From Gari tellinella (Eukaryota > Mollusca > Bivalvia > Cardiida > Psammobiidae): DNA of 64,000 bases. The position numbers were made by a program, and so were the translations under genes. Location of the stretch: positions 23,466,479-23,530,478 of the forward strand of contig OV277861.1 of assembly GCA_922989275.2 (NCBI GenBank). The letters run 5' to 3'. This document shows, piece by piece, positions 35,881 through 47,761 of this stretch (its first letter is position 1; each line of letters begins with the position of its first letter). Under the pieces are notes generated by a model, which was not told the DNA's origin, ran no database searches, and saw only the letters and a program-made list of their open reading frames with translations.

Positions 35881-36265
35881 TAGACGCAAATTTTCGAGAG
35901 GCGAGACTTGTGGATACATTTCGAATAGGAGGCGAATGGATCTGCTCTCCGCGAATCATTTTGTTGCGTTGCTTCAGTAATGCGGTTTTAGCTATTCCCT
36001 TCAGCGTACACGTTATTCGTGTTAACAACCTTAGTATGGATTAAACATACATGCATACTAATAAAATGTTCATTTGATATTAGAAATAACAGTAACTATA
36101 ATGTAAATATAAGAAATAAACCGAGTATTTTCGACGTTTCAAACGACAGAAAATGATCGGCAAATTTACTATGAATCGCTATGGCGATTTATGGAATTTG
36201 CCGATCATTTGCTGTCGTTTATTTTGCTTTTACGACGACAAAATTCTGTTCATTTCTGAACTAAA
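35880..36265. repeat. Foldback element, GAAAATGATCGGC family (most complete copy)
   Basis: The left arm contains GTTGCGTTGCTTCAGTAATG and ACATACATGCATACTAATAA. The hairpin 36126-36245 pairs GACAGAAAATGATCGGCAAA TT with AATTTGCCGATCATTTGCTG TC. It ends AATTCTGTTCATTTCTGA. Confidence 0.75.
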
Positions 36266-36399
36266 CGCATTGATACTAAAATAATTATGTCCCTTGCCAA
36301 CTAAAATTGTCTACATTTTATTTATTAATTGCACTGCATTTTAAGTTGTTTTTGTTTAATCTGGAAAGACAAAAATGTCAACTTCACTGTATAAGAAAT

Positions 36400-37145
36400 A
36401 TCAGTTGCCGAAAGAACCAACGTTCTCTGACGATTGAGGAAACGTTGATAGTCGCCCATGGTCGTTGGGATAGCGCTGGGATAGCGCCAGAAGAGCGTTT
36501 TGTGAACGCTAGTAAACGCTAGTAAACGTCGGTGATCGTCGGTAATCGTCGGAGAACGCTGGTCCGAAAAAAAAGTTTTGAACATGCACAAAAGTTTTCT
36601 CTGAGACCAGCGTTCTTCTAACGTTTAATTTAAACGCTTGAGGTCGTTGAAGAACGTTCGTGGAACGTTTTACCAACGTTCATCGAGCGTTTCACGCGTT
36701 CGTCTATCGTTAGTCAGCCGTTACTCTATCGTTACTTGGTTGTTACTAATCGTTTGCTTTGCAGTGAACGACTCACTGGCAACCTGTCAACGATCGCTTA
36801 ACGGTCCCCTAGCACACGCAGCGAGTGACTAACGTCAAACGAACGTCTATGCGCCAGCAAAACGCTGTTCTGTCGATAGTCACACATTAGTCACACGCTC
36901 AACACGCTCGTCTAACGTTGACAAATCGTTTGTGGCGCGCAAGTTGCACGTGAGCATACGCTAATGATTTTCAGGGGTATCTTACTTGGTCGCTGTTACA
37001 CGCTTCTCGTGCGTTAGACACACGCTAATTATGCGTTAGGCACACGTTAATCACACGCCAGATGTGTCATCTTCATTCTAGAACGCTCAAAAATTGAACG
37101 ATTGAAACGTTCAGAGAACGTTGGCCAGAACGTTATGGTGTGACG
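36400..37145. repeat. CpG-rich island of degenerate 10-bp repeats
   Basis: Dozens of AACGTT, AACGCT and ATCGTC motifs spaced close to 10 bp, for example AACGCTAGTA twice, then AACGTCGGTG ATCGTCGGTA. The flanks mirror imperfectly: CAACGTTCTCTGACGATTG at left, CGTTCAGAGAACGTTGGCC at right. CpG density is far above the surrounding DNA. No long frame. Confidence 0.8.
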
Positions 37146-37268
37146 GGCCCATAAGAGAAATCCGCTTTTAACCCCAACATGTTCTTGTATCACGTTTTCT
37201 TTCCATTCCGTTCAGACGGTAAAGGGAAAAAAACAGCACTTAAACTGCGAGTGTAGTTCACCTTTCGA

Positions 37269-37612
37269 TATACGGCACTGCCTCTCTACACAAAATATGT
37301 GCGTTGTTCGGAGGGAGTCGTTATAAAGAGGGAAATTTATTTACATTTGCAAACAGCTTGAAAACAGATTAGACGCTGCGTAACGCGGCGTCCGATATGG
37401 ACTCAAGCTGTTTGTGACTGGTCATTATGTTTTTTCTATCAAAATGTTCAATATGTAAATTTGAGAAAACCAGCAGACGACCTTGTAAGCAGACGATATT
37501 GCAACCGTGAAAGCTTTAGACAAAAGTGTCCTGCTTTGGGATCAGCGGCAATGGTCGTTGTAAGGTGGGAGTCGTTGTTGGGAGGGCCGTTGTAGAGAGA
37601 GAGCACTGTATA
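37269..37612. repeat. MITE, TACAGTGCTCCCTC family
   Basis: TACGGCACTGCCTCTCTACA at left, GTTGTAGAGAGAGAGCACTG TATA at right. Core CAAACAGCTTGAAAACAGAT and GCGGCGTCCGATATGG. Confidence 0.82.
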
Positions 37613-37630
37613 AGATTATGCACATTTTGA

Positions 37631-38639
37631 TTAACCCCTTTACTGCTTTTCCCTGAGTACAACATTTATTTGCAAACATTTTGAATCCTTATCAGTCTAG
37701 TCAGGATCTAATTTGTTTGACACTCATTTTAATATGTCAAAGTCAAGATACCGGTAATTTAAATTTGAAATAAAATTTCCTTATAAAAGGAAGACTTTAT
37801 AATAAGCAGGCTGTTAACCGAATCATTTATTGTGCAACAAAAGATAAAATCTTGCATTTAATTTCAATATTCATGTTACATGTACGAACGTATTATCTCG
37901 ATAATTTAAAGCCACTATATTACTCCCACATAATCAGAATCAAACATTTTTCTTACATGAAATTTATGTCACTATCGAAAGCGTTCCAATATAAAAAGAA
38001 GTATTACGTGGTGATATTTGAAGCAATATTGCTAACGAACAGTGAAATTTGTGGAAACAAGTAATCAAGTTTGTTTATTTTTGAATAGCGACGAAAATTT
38101 ACGGACATACTCGGTAAAGCTCATTTGCATAATTCTATACAACAAGTCGAGTGCTTTACAACCAAAGAGAGACAACTCCTTTAAGTTTGGCCGTTAAACT
38201 GATGTAATGTATACACATTGTCGCCGCCGAATCAATCACGTGACCTTTATGCGATCGATCGAAAGTTCTCGGAACCAGCCCGTAATCTTATTTGTAAACA
38301 AACCCGCTTATAATGTAAACCACCACGATAAGAATTCGACACATTTAGGTAGGATTCTTTACGAAGTGGGTGCATATGTCAGGCTTCTTACACTCGATTT
38401 CACTTAGTTTTAATACATAGAAAATGCACACATATAAGAAATTGCGCGTTTTAAACACCAATTTGAGCGGGATTGTGCCTTTAAGATAACTTAGTAAAAT
38501 ATTTAAGAAAATAAGTTGATAATTTAAGTTATCCGGCATCTTCAAAGTCCAACATGTTATCTTAAATTTACAACATAATCCGTACATTCGAATTGCATGG
38601 CTTTTGTAATTAGTATGGAAGCAGCATAGTGCCATGTTA
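37631..38639. other. MITE fragment then unassigned AT-rich DNA
   Basis: 37631-37760 repeats the family of 2155-2260 (ACCCCTTTACTGCTTTTCCC, AAACATTTTGAATCC). From 37760 to 38639 only short frames without recognisable features. Confidence 0.4.
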
Positions 38640-38848
38640 AGTCAAAATGTTAAATTTTAATTTATATTTTTTATTAGCACTTGCTACAAAGATCAAATAG
38701 CAAGATCAGAGGACGCGCTTTTAGCGCTCTGATCTGGCTATTTGCTGTTTGCAAACTTTATAACTTTATGATCGAAAAAAAGAGAGTTATACGATTTTGA
38801 CTTACGCAAACTTTTTGCGTAAGTAGTTTAGTAAAACGGGCCCCAGGT
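38640..38848. repeat. MITE, GTTTTACTAAAC family, 5'-truncated
   Basis: Central hairpin AGATCAGAGGACGCGCTTTT AGCGC and the right end GACTTACGCAAAC..GTTTAGTAAAACGGGCCCC match 722-969. The left terminal repeat is missing. Confidence 0.8.
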
Positions 38849-38984
38849 AATAGAGGTTCTAGTACAGTGGAGAAAATATTATTATTTCCGTTTAAACAAA
38901 ACAAAACGCAAACGCAATCCAACGTTTGCTTGTTTGTTATTATTTTAACAGTATTTCAGTCATATCACGGCGTTCACCTAATTA

Positions 38985-39175
38985 CAGATCCCCGTCATAC
39001 ATTGTATCAGGCACAAATCGGCAACTAAATGTGGGTAGAACCCTCGACCTTCCGCAAGCTAGCTCGAAGGATTCCACACATGAAGAAGCCAAAGTGCTAA
39101 GATCGGTATTCGAGCTCAAAGCGACGAGGAGCTAAGTGATTGTAAATCACAGTCATTATGACCACTCGGCCATGG
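38985..39175 (-). repeat. tRNA-derived SINE
   Basis: On the - strand GCCATGGCCGAGTGGTCATA resembles an A box, followed by ATTTACAATCACTTAG and TGAGCTCGAATACC as a worn B box. Similar to the SINE at 49130-49385. Confidence 0.55.
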
Positions 39176-39309
39176 CCACGATGTCCCCTCCCCAACCTCG
39201 TCAAGAATGCCAACAATCCACTAGCAGACAGCCGGCGACCTGTCGGTCGTAGGCCCATTGTGCCTCAAAAGAAACCGGAAACTAACCATAGTTTAAAGAC
39301 ATTACCCTC

Positions 39310-39780
39310 GTCCATTCAATGATTGGCCCCACTCCATTGTTCTCACTAGGCGTGAAAGTAAATGTAAAACAGGAGAAAAGTGTGCACAGCCAATGTCAGC
39401 CATCTCAAAATGTCTAGAGAGGCCCTGGCATACTCACACTCAAGGTTTTTTTAATGTGTTTTACTAACCACCCTATCAAACATAAGGTATGGGCCTCACA
39501 TGAGACGCTTCCATGATTTTTCCTCAGACAGATATACAGGTAAAACCATGCTGCATGATTTAACTCAATCTTTCTACGGGACTATTTGTTACCACCTAAG
39601 CTAGGTCTCAACAGGCGTGAAAGCAACTGTAAACTAAGGAAGATTGGGACACAGCCATCTCATTATGTCTAGAGAGGCCATGACATACTCAAAATCAAGT
39701 TGTTGTGTGTTATTTTACCAAACCCAAAAAAAATAAGAGACGGCATTTACATGCGACGCTTCATTGATTCTTTGCAAAGA
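39310..39780. repeat. Two direct copies of about 220 bp
   Basis: GGCGTGAAAG..GTCTAGAGAGGCC..CATACTCA occurs at 39350 and again at 39613; a reverse copy spans about 40610-40800 (TCTCATGTGAGGCCC). Confidence 0.55.
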
Positions 39781-39782
39781 CA

Positions 39783-40014
39783 TTAACCCTTTCACCGCCA
39801 AATTGTTTTTGAATTTTTTACCCCTACACCGTTTTGTGTCGTCTGCTTCAATATTATTGTCTGCAATATCATTTCAAATTCAGAATTAAGAGAGTATGAC
39901 ATAAGAAATATCGAAACGGGTGTCAAACAGTTTTGATTCTGATCAGACGCCGCGGTAAGGATCCAAACTGTTTGCAAATTCGACTTTAGGCGATTCTGGC
40001 GGTGAAAGGGTTAA
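39783..40014. repeat. TTAA-flanked MITE, CCCTTTCACCGCC family
   Basis: TTAACCCTTTCACCGCCAAA mirrored by TTCTGGCGGTGAAAGGGTTA A. GTCGTCTGCTTCAATATTAT and the GATCAGACGCCGCG core inside. TTAA and CCCTTT ends suggest a piggyBac-type parent. Confidence 0.88.
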
Positions 40015-40163
40015 ACTAGCTTTTCACGCTTTTTTGCAAATCGTTTTGCTGGACTAGGTGCAACCAGCCAAGCTTAGCCAGCCCTATGTTAATTAGCGCG
40101 AACTCTACCCAACATCTCGCCGCGAACATCTCTACTCGGGGCGAACAATAGGAAGAGGGACCA

Positions 40164-40409
40164 GAGGTCCGTTTTACGAAACGTCGTACAACAAATATCG
40201 TCGTTAGCAAGATTCTATAATTCTCAATTATGATTTCTTTCTCCATCTAGTCATGTCTTTTAACATCTATTTGGAATTGTCTTGAGAAGACGATTTCAAA
40301 GAGATGTCATGCACCAAGGCAGGATTAGCTGGAGAAATCAGAAATTAGATGCATTTTAAAATTTGATTTACGATCGTTTTTGTCGTACGACGTTTCGTAA
40401 GACGGACCA
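40164..40409. repeat. MITE, GGTCCGTTTTACGAAACGTCG family
   Basis: AGGTCCGTTTTACGAAACGT CGTAC mirrored by GTACGACGTTTCGTAAGACG GACC. Interior GACGATTTCAAAGAGATGTC is homologous to 2681-2967. Confidence 0.85.
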
Positions 40410-40809
40410 CAGAAGTGAAACAAAAGCAGAGGCGTAAAATAGTGTTTGGATAGGGTTTGTTAGCGCACCTACTTCTCAACAATGCATTGGCCGATTTCGA
40501 TTCCGGTAAGAGAAGAATGTGAGAGGGCGCATTTGTCGCCAAATACGCCATCATACGCTTTATGCAAAGTGGTTAGCCTTAGTTGTTTAAACATGTTTCT
40601 TAAAGACATCACATGATCTAGCTTGGGTGGTAACACCTACCCCGTAGATAGTTTGAGTCAAAGCATGGAGAGCATGCACTAACGGTGGTAGCGTCTAGCC
40701 AAGAATCATTCAGGTGTCTCATGTGAGGCCCGCGACTAATATTTGATAGCTTGGTTAGTAAAACCCATTGAAAACCCTATTGAGATCTATTATGTAAGGG
40801 CCTCTATTC

Positions 40810-41995
40810 AAAGCTCTCAGATGGCTGAGCTGTTGCCTTAACAATTTTCTCATGCTATACGGTACACTACCTGTATTTTCACACGTAGTGAGGACAATGG
40901 GTGGTAATCAATGAAAGGACTGGCTTGATGTCTTTAATTGATATCCTTTCCACGCCCATAACGTATAAAAACGTTTTGACGTTTATGGCATATTTTGGCT
41001 CCCGTAGAATGAAAAGTTATCATTCGCACATCGCGTTGGAAGCTTTTCTGAAAGGCCAGGTTGGGCACTTCCTATTTCTAAAATATCAATGGTTTCGTTT
41101 TGACTAGTCAGAGTAGTTTTGAGATGTCAGAGTGTAGCGTTTATTCAGATAATGAGCTCCAAATTAGTCTGGTAGCGTCTGTGTTATGTGTACAAAATGG
41201 GTCAGGCTTGCTAAGGATATAAAATAAACAAATGTTTTACGGAAAGTAGTGTGAAGAATTCGTAGATACCAATACGTGTGAAGAATTCGAAGTGTGACAT
41301 ATTCGGCTCAACATACCTAACTACATAGTAAATTCGTTCGGGAGCGAAACGTATAGTCTTTTAACACAGCACGTCGGTATATACAGCTGGTAGTATAGAC
41401 AACCTCGACTGGAGTTTGCCTAAGCACGGTTTAACTGTAGCACTAAAAAGCAAAGTTTCAGTGACGGCCATTACATCGATATTATTTAAGATAATATAGA
41501 CATGTATAGTCAAAGCTTTACTTTATTTACTGATCTTAGGTTAAAAGGCAGATTTTAATCTGACTCAGAGGTTTTGTGGGTATGGGATGTCCATACTTTA
41601 CATGAATGAGATTTTGTTTGGTTTTTAACCTTTACTCTTTATTTTGCTTTAGGAGGTTCAACTTAGATTTCAGGATTACTTTTTGTTTGACAAGTACTGC
41701 AAATAACTTCTTTTTACTGTGGTAACTCTCCAAAGCTTTCGTGATAACTGCTATCATGTGTCTCCAAAATTTACTACGTTGTTTAAAATCCTCAATGAGC
41801 GGATATGCCATGCATATAAATACCATTTAGTTTCGAGTTTAAGGCCATTAAAAATATGTGAAAAATCACATTGCCATACGGTTAACATTCTAGAAAATAG
41901 GACACCTTTATGACTCCTGTGTTTATCATGAAAATTGAATTATTTTATTTTATCGCAGGTAGTTTGTCCAAATGTTGTAAACTTCATAAAACATT
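40810..41995. other. No recognised feature
   Basis: AT-rich; frames at 40901-41107 and 41632-41826 are unsupported. Confidence 0.45.
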
Positions 41996-42411
41996 GTAGA
42001 TCCTGATCAGAGTGTTCCTGACGGACGAGTCTGATCATGATTTATACTGTTTGCTCTGACCCGTTTGTCCAAATACTTATGATCATTACAATATCACGTG
42101 TCTTGTTTGATACCCAAACTGTATCACTTGACAGATCTCTCTATTGTTTATATTGTTCTATTGAATACACTATCTATTTAAAGGATTTTGAAGACCTCAT
42201 ATCCACTTTGATGTTGTTTACATTTGTTTCATCAGGTGTTGTTCACCTTATGATACACAAACTGCAACAAATCTATACATTTGCATAAACACATAATTCT
42301 CATAAACAATTCTAGACGGTCGTCGGTGTTGTAAATCCCGGAGTTGTAAGTTTAATTATATTATCGCTTATCAAATCATGGTATTCGATTGGGTAAAGGA
42401 GTTTGTCCGCT

Positions 42412-42659
42412 TTAAACCCTTTCATGATCAAATTATTCGGGAGAATGTTACCCCTTCACCGCTTTATTGTCATCTGGGTCACTATTGTGGTCTGCAAGAC
42501 ATGTTTCAAAGTTAGATTTAAGGTTGTATGACTGATAAATAGTGATAAAAGTGACAAACAGTTTGGGTCCTGATCAGACGCCGCGATACGCGGCGTCTGA
42601 TTATGACCAAAACCTTTTGCAAACGCGCTTGTTTGGCGTCATCGAGAGTGAAAGGGTAA
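42412..42659. repeat. MITE, TTAAACCCTTTCATG family with complete core
   Basis: TTAAACCCTTTCATGATCAA at left, GTCATCGAGAGTGAAAGGGT AA at right. Core GATCAGACGCCGCGATACG/CGGCGTCTGAT between CAAACAGTTTGGG and CTTTTGCAAA. Confidence 0.85.
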
Positions 42660-42937
42660 GTACTGTGTATTAAACCGTTTTCTGCACGAACATTCCGTTA
42701 AGTTTACAAAACTAAGCCCCCAGCCACTAAACACTGCTTAAGGGGGAATTAAATGTTGATACTATCAAGTAAATTTAAGTTATACTTCCGCACACCTGTA
42801 TCGAAAAGGTTTCATTTGGTATTTATAAATGGCTAACAAAGTACTGTAAAACTGGTTTTAATCGCGAGAATATAATTTTCGCGTTAATTCTCGAATGTGT
42901 TGCCTCGCGTCTCTAGTTTTGAAAATATGTGAATTCT

Positions 42938-43011
42938 TAAAGCAGGATAGAAGTATAGCAGAATGTGCCTTAAGGCACATTCTGCTTTACTTTCAGCCTG
43001 CTTTAAGCTAC
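42938..43011. repeat. AGCAGAATGTGCC hairpin
   Basis: TTAAAGCAGGATAGAAGTAT AGCAGAATGTGCC folding on GGCACATTCTGCTTTACTTT CAGCCTGCTTTAA. Confidence 0.85.
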
Positions 43012-43660
43012 CACCTGTTAAAACATTGCATATTGTCGCGAGTTGATACAAAATCGCCTTACGCGAAATATTCATGGCGCGCACATTTCCTGTTTTACAG
43101 TAGTTACCCTAGAGCATAAACTGTGTCACGATCAAGTGATAATTTAAGGTAATCCAAGACTGAAGATCGCCTTTTTCCGTGTTATCTCGGCATTTTCCGT
43201 GTTTAACGGAATATATTGAACACTCCCATATAAAACCTGGACGATAATGTTAGAAATTATCCGAACATAGTCCGAAATGTTGCAAATCTCGTCTTGTAAA
43301 TTTGCTTGGCCTTCCCCGCATGGGTTCGAATCCCGACTGAACTCAATATATTTTTCTTTGAAATATATATCTTTTTTAAACAAATCCTTTTCCTAAACCA
43401 AAGATTAGATATTTGACATTTAAGCCAAATTTATTGTTCAGTCCTTATAAAGTAATCAATGTCTCTAACACTTTTTCGAAGACAAAATAATGTTTTTCCA
43501 GTTAGGTGCGGCCAAATGTCTTCATATTTTGGATATAGATTTCATAAGTATTGCATTAAAAAATAAGCAAGTGGTTTGCTTTGCCTAGGTTATCATTTTT
43601 GTACAAACATACAGCCTTTTAAGTCATATAATGTAAACGTATGGAAAATATTGCATGTTT

Positions 43661-43912
43661 TTACAGTGGAGAATCTGTTATTCTTTCCCAATAAACGCGT
43701 TTACGCTAAAACTATTATTTGCAGTGCAAACAGTTTGGAGCCAGATCAGACGCCGGGTAACCCGGCGTCTGATCAGGCTCCAAACTGTTTGCCACCAAGA
43801 TAAACAAGAATTATCAGAATTGTCCAAAAGTTGTTCTTTTCTACGTTTTAGTGCTTTGCGTTTGCGTACGTTTGCGTTTAAACGGGAAAGAATAACAGAT
43901 TCTCCACTGTAA
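43661..43912. repeat. MITE, TTACAGTGGAGAA family (best copy)
   Basis: TTACAGTGGAGAATCTGTTA TTCTTTCCC mirrored by GGGAAAGAATAACAGATTCT CCACTGTAA. The central palindrome GCCAGATCAGACGCCGGG/CCCGGCGTCTGATCAGGC is bracketed by CAAACAGTTTGGA and TCCAAACTGTTTG. Confidence 0.92.
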
Positions 43913-44585
43913 GAGGACAGTTCATTTTTTTTTAATTTTTCACATCATATGATGCAAATATTGGGACAATGACTTTTATTTTGTGATGTTCACGTCTTCT
44001 GGCATAGGCATGACATAAAAAATAACAGTATTTTAGGTTAGAATAGGTAGAAATCACTTTTCAGGAATATTTGTCTTTAAATTTTCTCGCATATTTTCCT
44101 ACCTGTAAGTCTATATACAATATTTGTTTGAAGAAATAAAATTGTGTTTTAAAAGCCTATAATACATCATCTATTTTTTTAAATCATACAATATTTCATA
44201 TATATTTTCGAGAAGAGATGGCGAAAAGCCTTCATATTTCACAAAAGGCACGGGAATTACATGTAGTATCCATTCATATTATCATTTTCACATTACAATT
44301 ACCCTACCTTCAGTGTTGGAATACCTTAAGACTAAATAAATATGTGCGTGTACTTGTGAATTTGAATCGGACAGCAATTTATAATTTATAATATCGAGGC
44401 TTATTTGATGTTGTTAGAATAATAACCAAGGACATAAATATCCTAATATTAGCATAGATTAGACTTTTGCAAAGGCGGCAAGTATGTGTATGATGTTGCA
44501 ATTTTTATCCGAATGAAATATACCTGGCGTCGCTTTCCAGACCTAATAAATTTTATTTAAGTTTAACTCATCTCAGACTGCATCT
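43913..44585. other. No recognised feature
   Basis: AT-rich, short frames only. Confidence 0.5.
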
Positions 44586-45200
44586 TCATCTCTCCCCCCC
44601 CCTCTCTCTCTCTCTCTCTCTTTTACCCTCTTTCTCTATGTCTGTACCTTGTCACTACCTCTCTCTCTCTCCCTCTGTATCTGTGTTTCTGTCTCTTTCT
44701 GGTTACCTATCACACTGTCGTCTTATCTCTCCTGGTCAATCTCAGTTTGTTTTTCTGTCGGTTTTGCCCTCTCAGTTAGTTTTTCAATTATGCTCTCACA
44801 CACTCTCTTCGTCGACCTGCATCTCCGTCTGTCTATGCATGCGTCGCTTGCCTGCTTTATCCGTCTATTTGACTCTCTTTCAATATACCTCTCTCGCTAA
44901 ATTCTCAATCTGTCTCTGTATCTCGCCGCTCTACCGCAATCGGACGTATTCTCTAACGTTCTGTCCCCAAATGTTTTTTATATATCGCGCTAATCAATCA
45001 CTCTACTCTTTATCTGGCTTCATGACTGTCTGATTTTCTGTCTGTTATATTCACAACATTTTTCTCATTTCTCTATACTCTCTGTCTCTCTCTGTCTCTC
45101 TCTCTCTCTCTGTTACTATGTACCCATCTATGTCTGTCTATGTATCTGTTTCTCGCGTCGTCTGTCTTGCTCACTGTTTCACTGCACTTTCTCCCTGTCC
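44586..45200. repeat. Pyrimidine-rich (CT)n tract
   Basis: CTCTCTCTCTCTCTCTC at 44602 and 45085, with an extended TCTGTCTCTC-like mixture between. The 131-codon frame here is low complexity. Confidence 0.9.
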
Positions 45201-45897
45201 ACCACGAACGACAGCGTGTTTAGGTAGAACATTAATCGAGTGTATTGTAAGGGAAACCAAATAGTCTAATAGTACAATATACATATTCATCCCTACGAAC
45301 GCCATGGTCGTTTAAAAAAGAATGGCATTTGTAAGGCCTAATAGGTCAAAGAATCACACACTAATCAAATGTTAAATTAAGCTAAACAACTTCCGCAAAA
45401 TTAAATACATGTATTAGCCAAAATGAGGGATATTGGCTGTCAAGATTGGATATTAACTGCTTGATAAACATACGCTGACATGTCTTGATTCGTATTGCCA
45501 CATTGATTTTCAAATGTTTTTGCCTTTAGCAAATGAGTTGTCACGCTCCGTATAAATGATATGATATGCTTTCCCGTCATATCGAGCGTGTATATATATA
45601 CTACGATACAAGAGTTTGTATTTATTCCATCTATTTTAGTGTTTGAATTTTACCCCTACCTCGTTTTTAAAGAAAAACTTTGATTACTCGGACGTCATTT
45701 TTTATCAGAGTGACGTCTTGTATCGTAGCTACACGTAAATGTTCAAATCCCACGTTTTTCTTTGTGGGATAAAATATTAATTGTTCTGCTTCCTATATCT
45801 TATGTTTCTGAATATGGTTATCTAGTTGTTGAAGGCATATAATAACACATCATTTAGTTATATTCAACTCACGACGTTATTGGTAGAAAAAGCCGAT

Positions 45898-46124
45898 CTG
45901 GGGCCTGTTTCATAAAACTTCGTACGACAAATGTCGTCGTGAGTCAGATTATAAAAGTCTCAATTATTATTTATTTCTCCATCTAATCCTGTCTTGTTAC
46001 ATCTTTTTGGAAAAAAAAGATCCCACAAGACAGGATTAGATAGAGAAATCAGAAATTAAATGTATTTTCAGGTTTTGACTAACGATCGTTTTTGTCCTAC
46101 GAAGTTTTATGAAACGGGCCCCAG
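45898..46124. repeat. MITE, GGGGCCTGTTTCATAAAAC family, copy A only
   Basis: TGGGGCCTGTTTCATAAAAC TTCGTACGAC mirrored by GTCCTACGAAGTTTTATGAA ACGGGCCCC. Copy B reads GCCGATCAGATTCGC across the site (55247-55261), an empty site. Confidence 0.9.
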
Positions 46125-46487
46125 ATTCGCGCCAGAGGCGCTTGTCAGATATACTGTTTCCGCCACAAACCTCTCGTGCTGAAACAACGTCATGTAACAT
46201 ATGGCGCAAACATGTCAGATTAAACTAATAAACATGTACAGTAAAACATACGAGATGAATGTTTAGGATTGTTTAAGTTAAATTAAACTGTACCGCTGTA
46301 ACTCGAGCTACCTTATCCAGATATCCCCTTTACACGAAGTTTAAACTAAAGGCATAGCTATGCTACGTCTGAAATTTGAAATACGGATATATTCGATATT
46401 ATTATGTGACTTATTGAAATTATCGAGTATTGACTGTATTATTGACAATCTTGAGCAAATAAAGCTACACATGTATGAAAAACTATA

Positions 46488-47317
46488 CTGACACGAAAAC
46501 AAACTGTGCACTTGTTTAGGAATTAAAATTTCCATCTGTTTTTTAAAGAAAAATAGGCAAGTGTGGTATCAAAATGTTCGTAAATATTTCTTTTACACGA
46601 TGTTTTATTTTTTAATCAAATTTGTGTTATTATAAATGCACTTTTAACGCTTGAATGAAGTAGGGGTTAAAAGTAAAAGTTGCAAATCGGTATTGTTTCC
46701 TAAAGTTTTGAAAATGAAAATGGATTTAAATCGGTATGTGTAATGTCCTCATCATATACTGACCAATGCAATAAATATCGAACGCATTGACCTAACGTAA
46801 CGTCTTGAGACGTTAATTCGTCAACGTCATGTATCTACCCTGAGGTGATGGCTTGCTGGATCCTGATTGAACTCTAACGCTTCCATTTTGATCGTCAGGA
46901 TGTGGAAGGGTCATGGTGGTATTTCGGTGGCAATTAAACAGCCCGATGACGTCAGAGACGCTGACGTCGGATTAAAGGTGTTAAAGTGTCTGAATTAGTT
47001 TGTTTTCTTGAAGCTGTGGCAGCTTGTTAACAAGTTTAATTCAAATGTACAGTGATTTTATTATTGCATAATCAGTAAAGATATCGGTCAGTGAAAATAT
47101 GTAATTGTAAACATGTTACACAGGCAGCACGTGCATACTATTGCATAATAGCCGTTGGTACGTTTGCATGACATCCAGGTGCTTTAATATCGGATAAATT
47201 AGTGCAGTGTGTGAAGAATTATTTGTATCACTCACTATGCTAAAATTTATCATTCTAAACTTAGTAACGATAAAGTTACACTAAATATAAAAGTGCACAG
47301 TTTCTTTCTCGTGTCAG
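46488..47317. mobile_element. Non-autonomous element of 830 bp, CTGACACG ends, copy A only
   Basis: CTGACACGAAAACAAACTGT GCACT mirrored by AGTGCACAGTTTCTTTCTCG TGTCAG, flanked by TATA on both sides. Copy B lacks it (about 56016-56025). No transposase frame; class undetermined. Confidence 0.82.
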
Positions 47318-47498
47318 TATATAAGGCAGTATATAGTTATATTAGGAGAAGATCTACATTCTGTTGCAAACAACATAATATATAAGGTATGATATAAGCA
47401 TTATATAATGTATATATTATAATTTTCCTAAACTCTTAAATCTGATCTTGTCGTGATAGTGTCTGCTTTGGAAATCTCGTCTGCAACATTTTGTTAAA

Positions 47499-47761
47499 TT
47501 AACTCATTATCCCCTGAAACTTCAAATGGACAAATCCAGTTTATAACAAAGGATGGTCCTTTTTAGGATATTAAGGGTTGTTGTTGTTTTTTATAATATG
47601 TTGCAAAATGACAAACAGTGAAGTCCCTGATTAGAGGACTCCTGCAGGAGCCCTCTAATCAGGGACTTCACTTTTTGCATTAGACAAATGTACTCTCCAC
47701 AGGTACACTTTTGAGAATAGACGCATACTTTTATATGCGTCACAAGGACAAAACGAGTTAA
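47499..47761. mobile_element. TTAA-flanked element, copy A only
   Basis: TTAA CTCATTATCCCCTG .. GACAAAACGAG TTAA, with a single TTAA in copy B (56191-56194). Central hairpin CAAACAGTGAAGTCCCTGAT TAGAGGACTCC/GGAGCCCTCTAATCAGGGAC. Exact TTAA duplication indicates a piggyBac-type mechanism. Confidence 0.88.

Noticed and set aside
43262..43345. tRNA gene from GGGTTCGAATCCCGA
   Set aside because: Only a B-box-like motif is present; no A box at the right distance or acceptor stem. At best a SINE scrap.
44638..45033. 131-codon Ser/Leu/Cys-rich frame
   Set aside because: It lies wholly in the (CT)n pyrimidine tract; composition explains the open frame.
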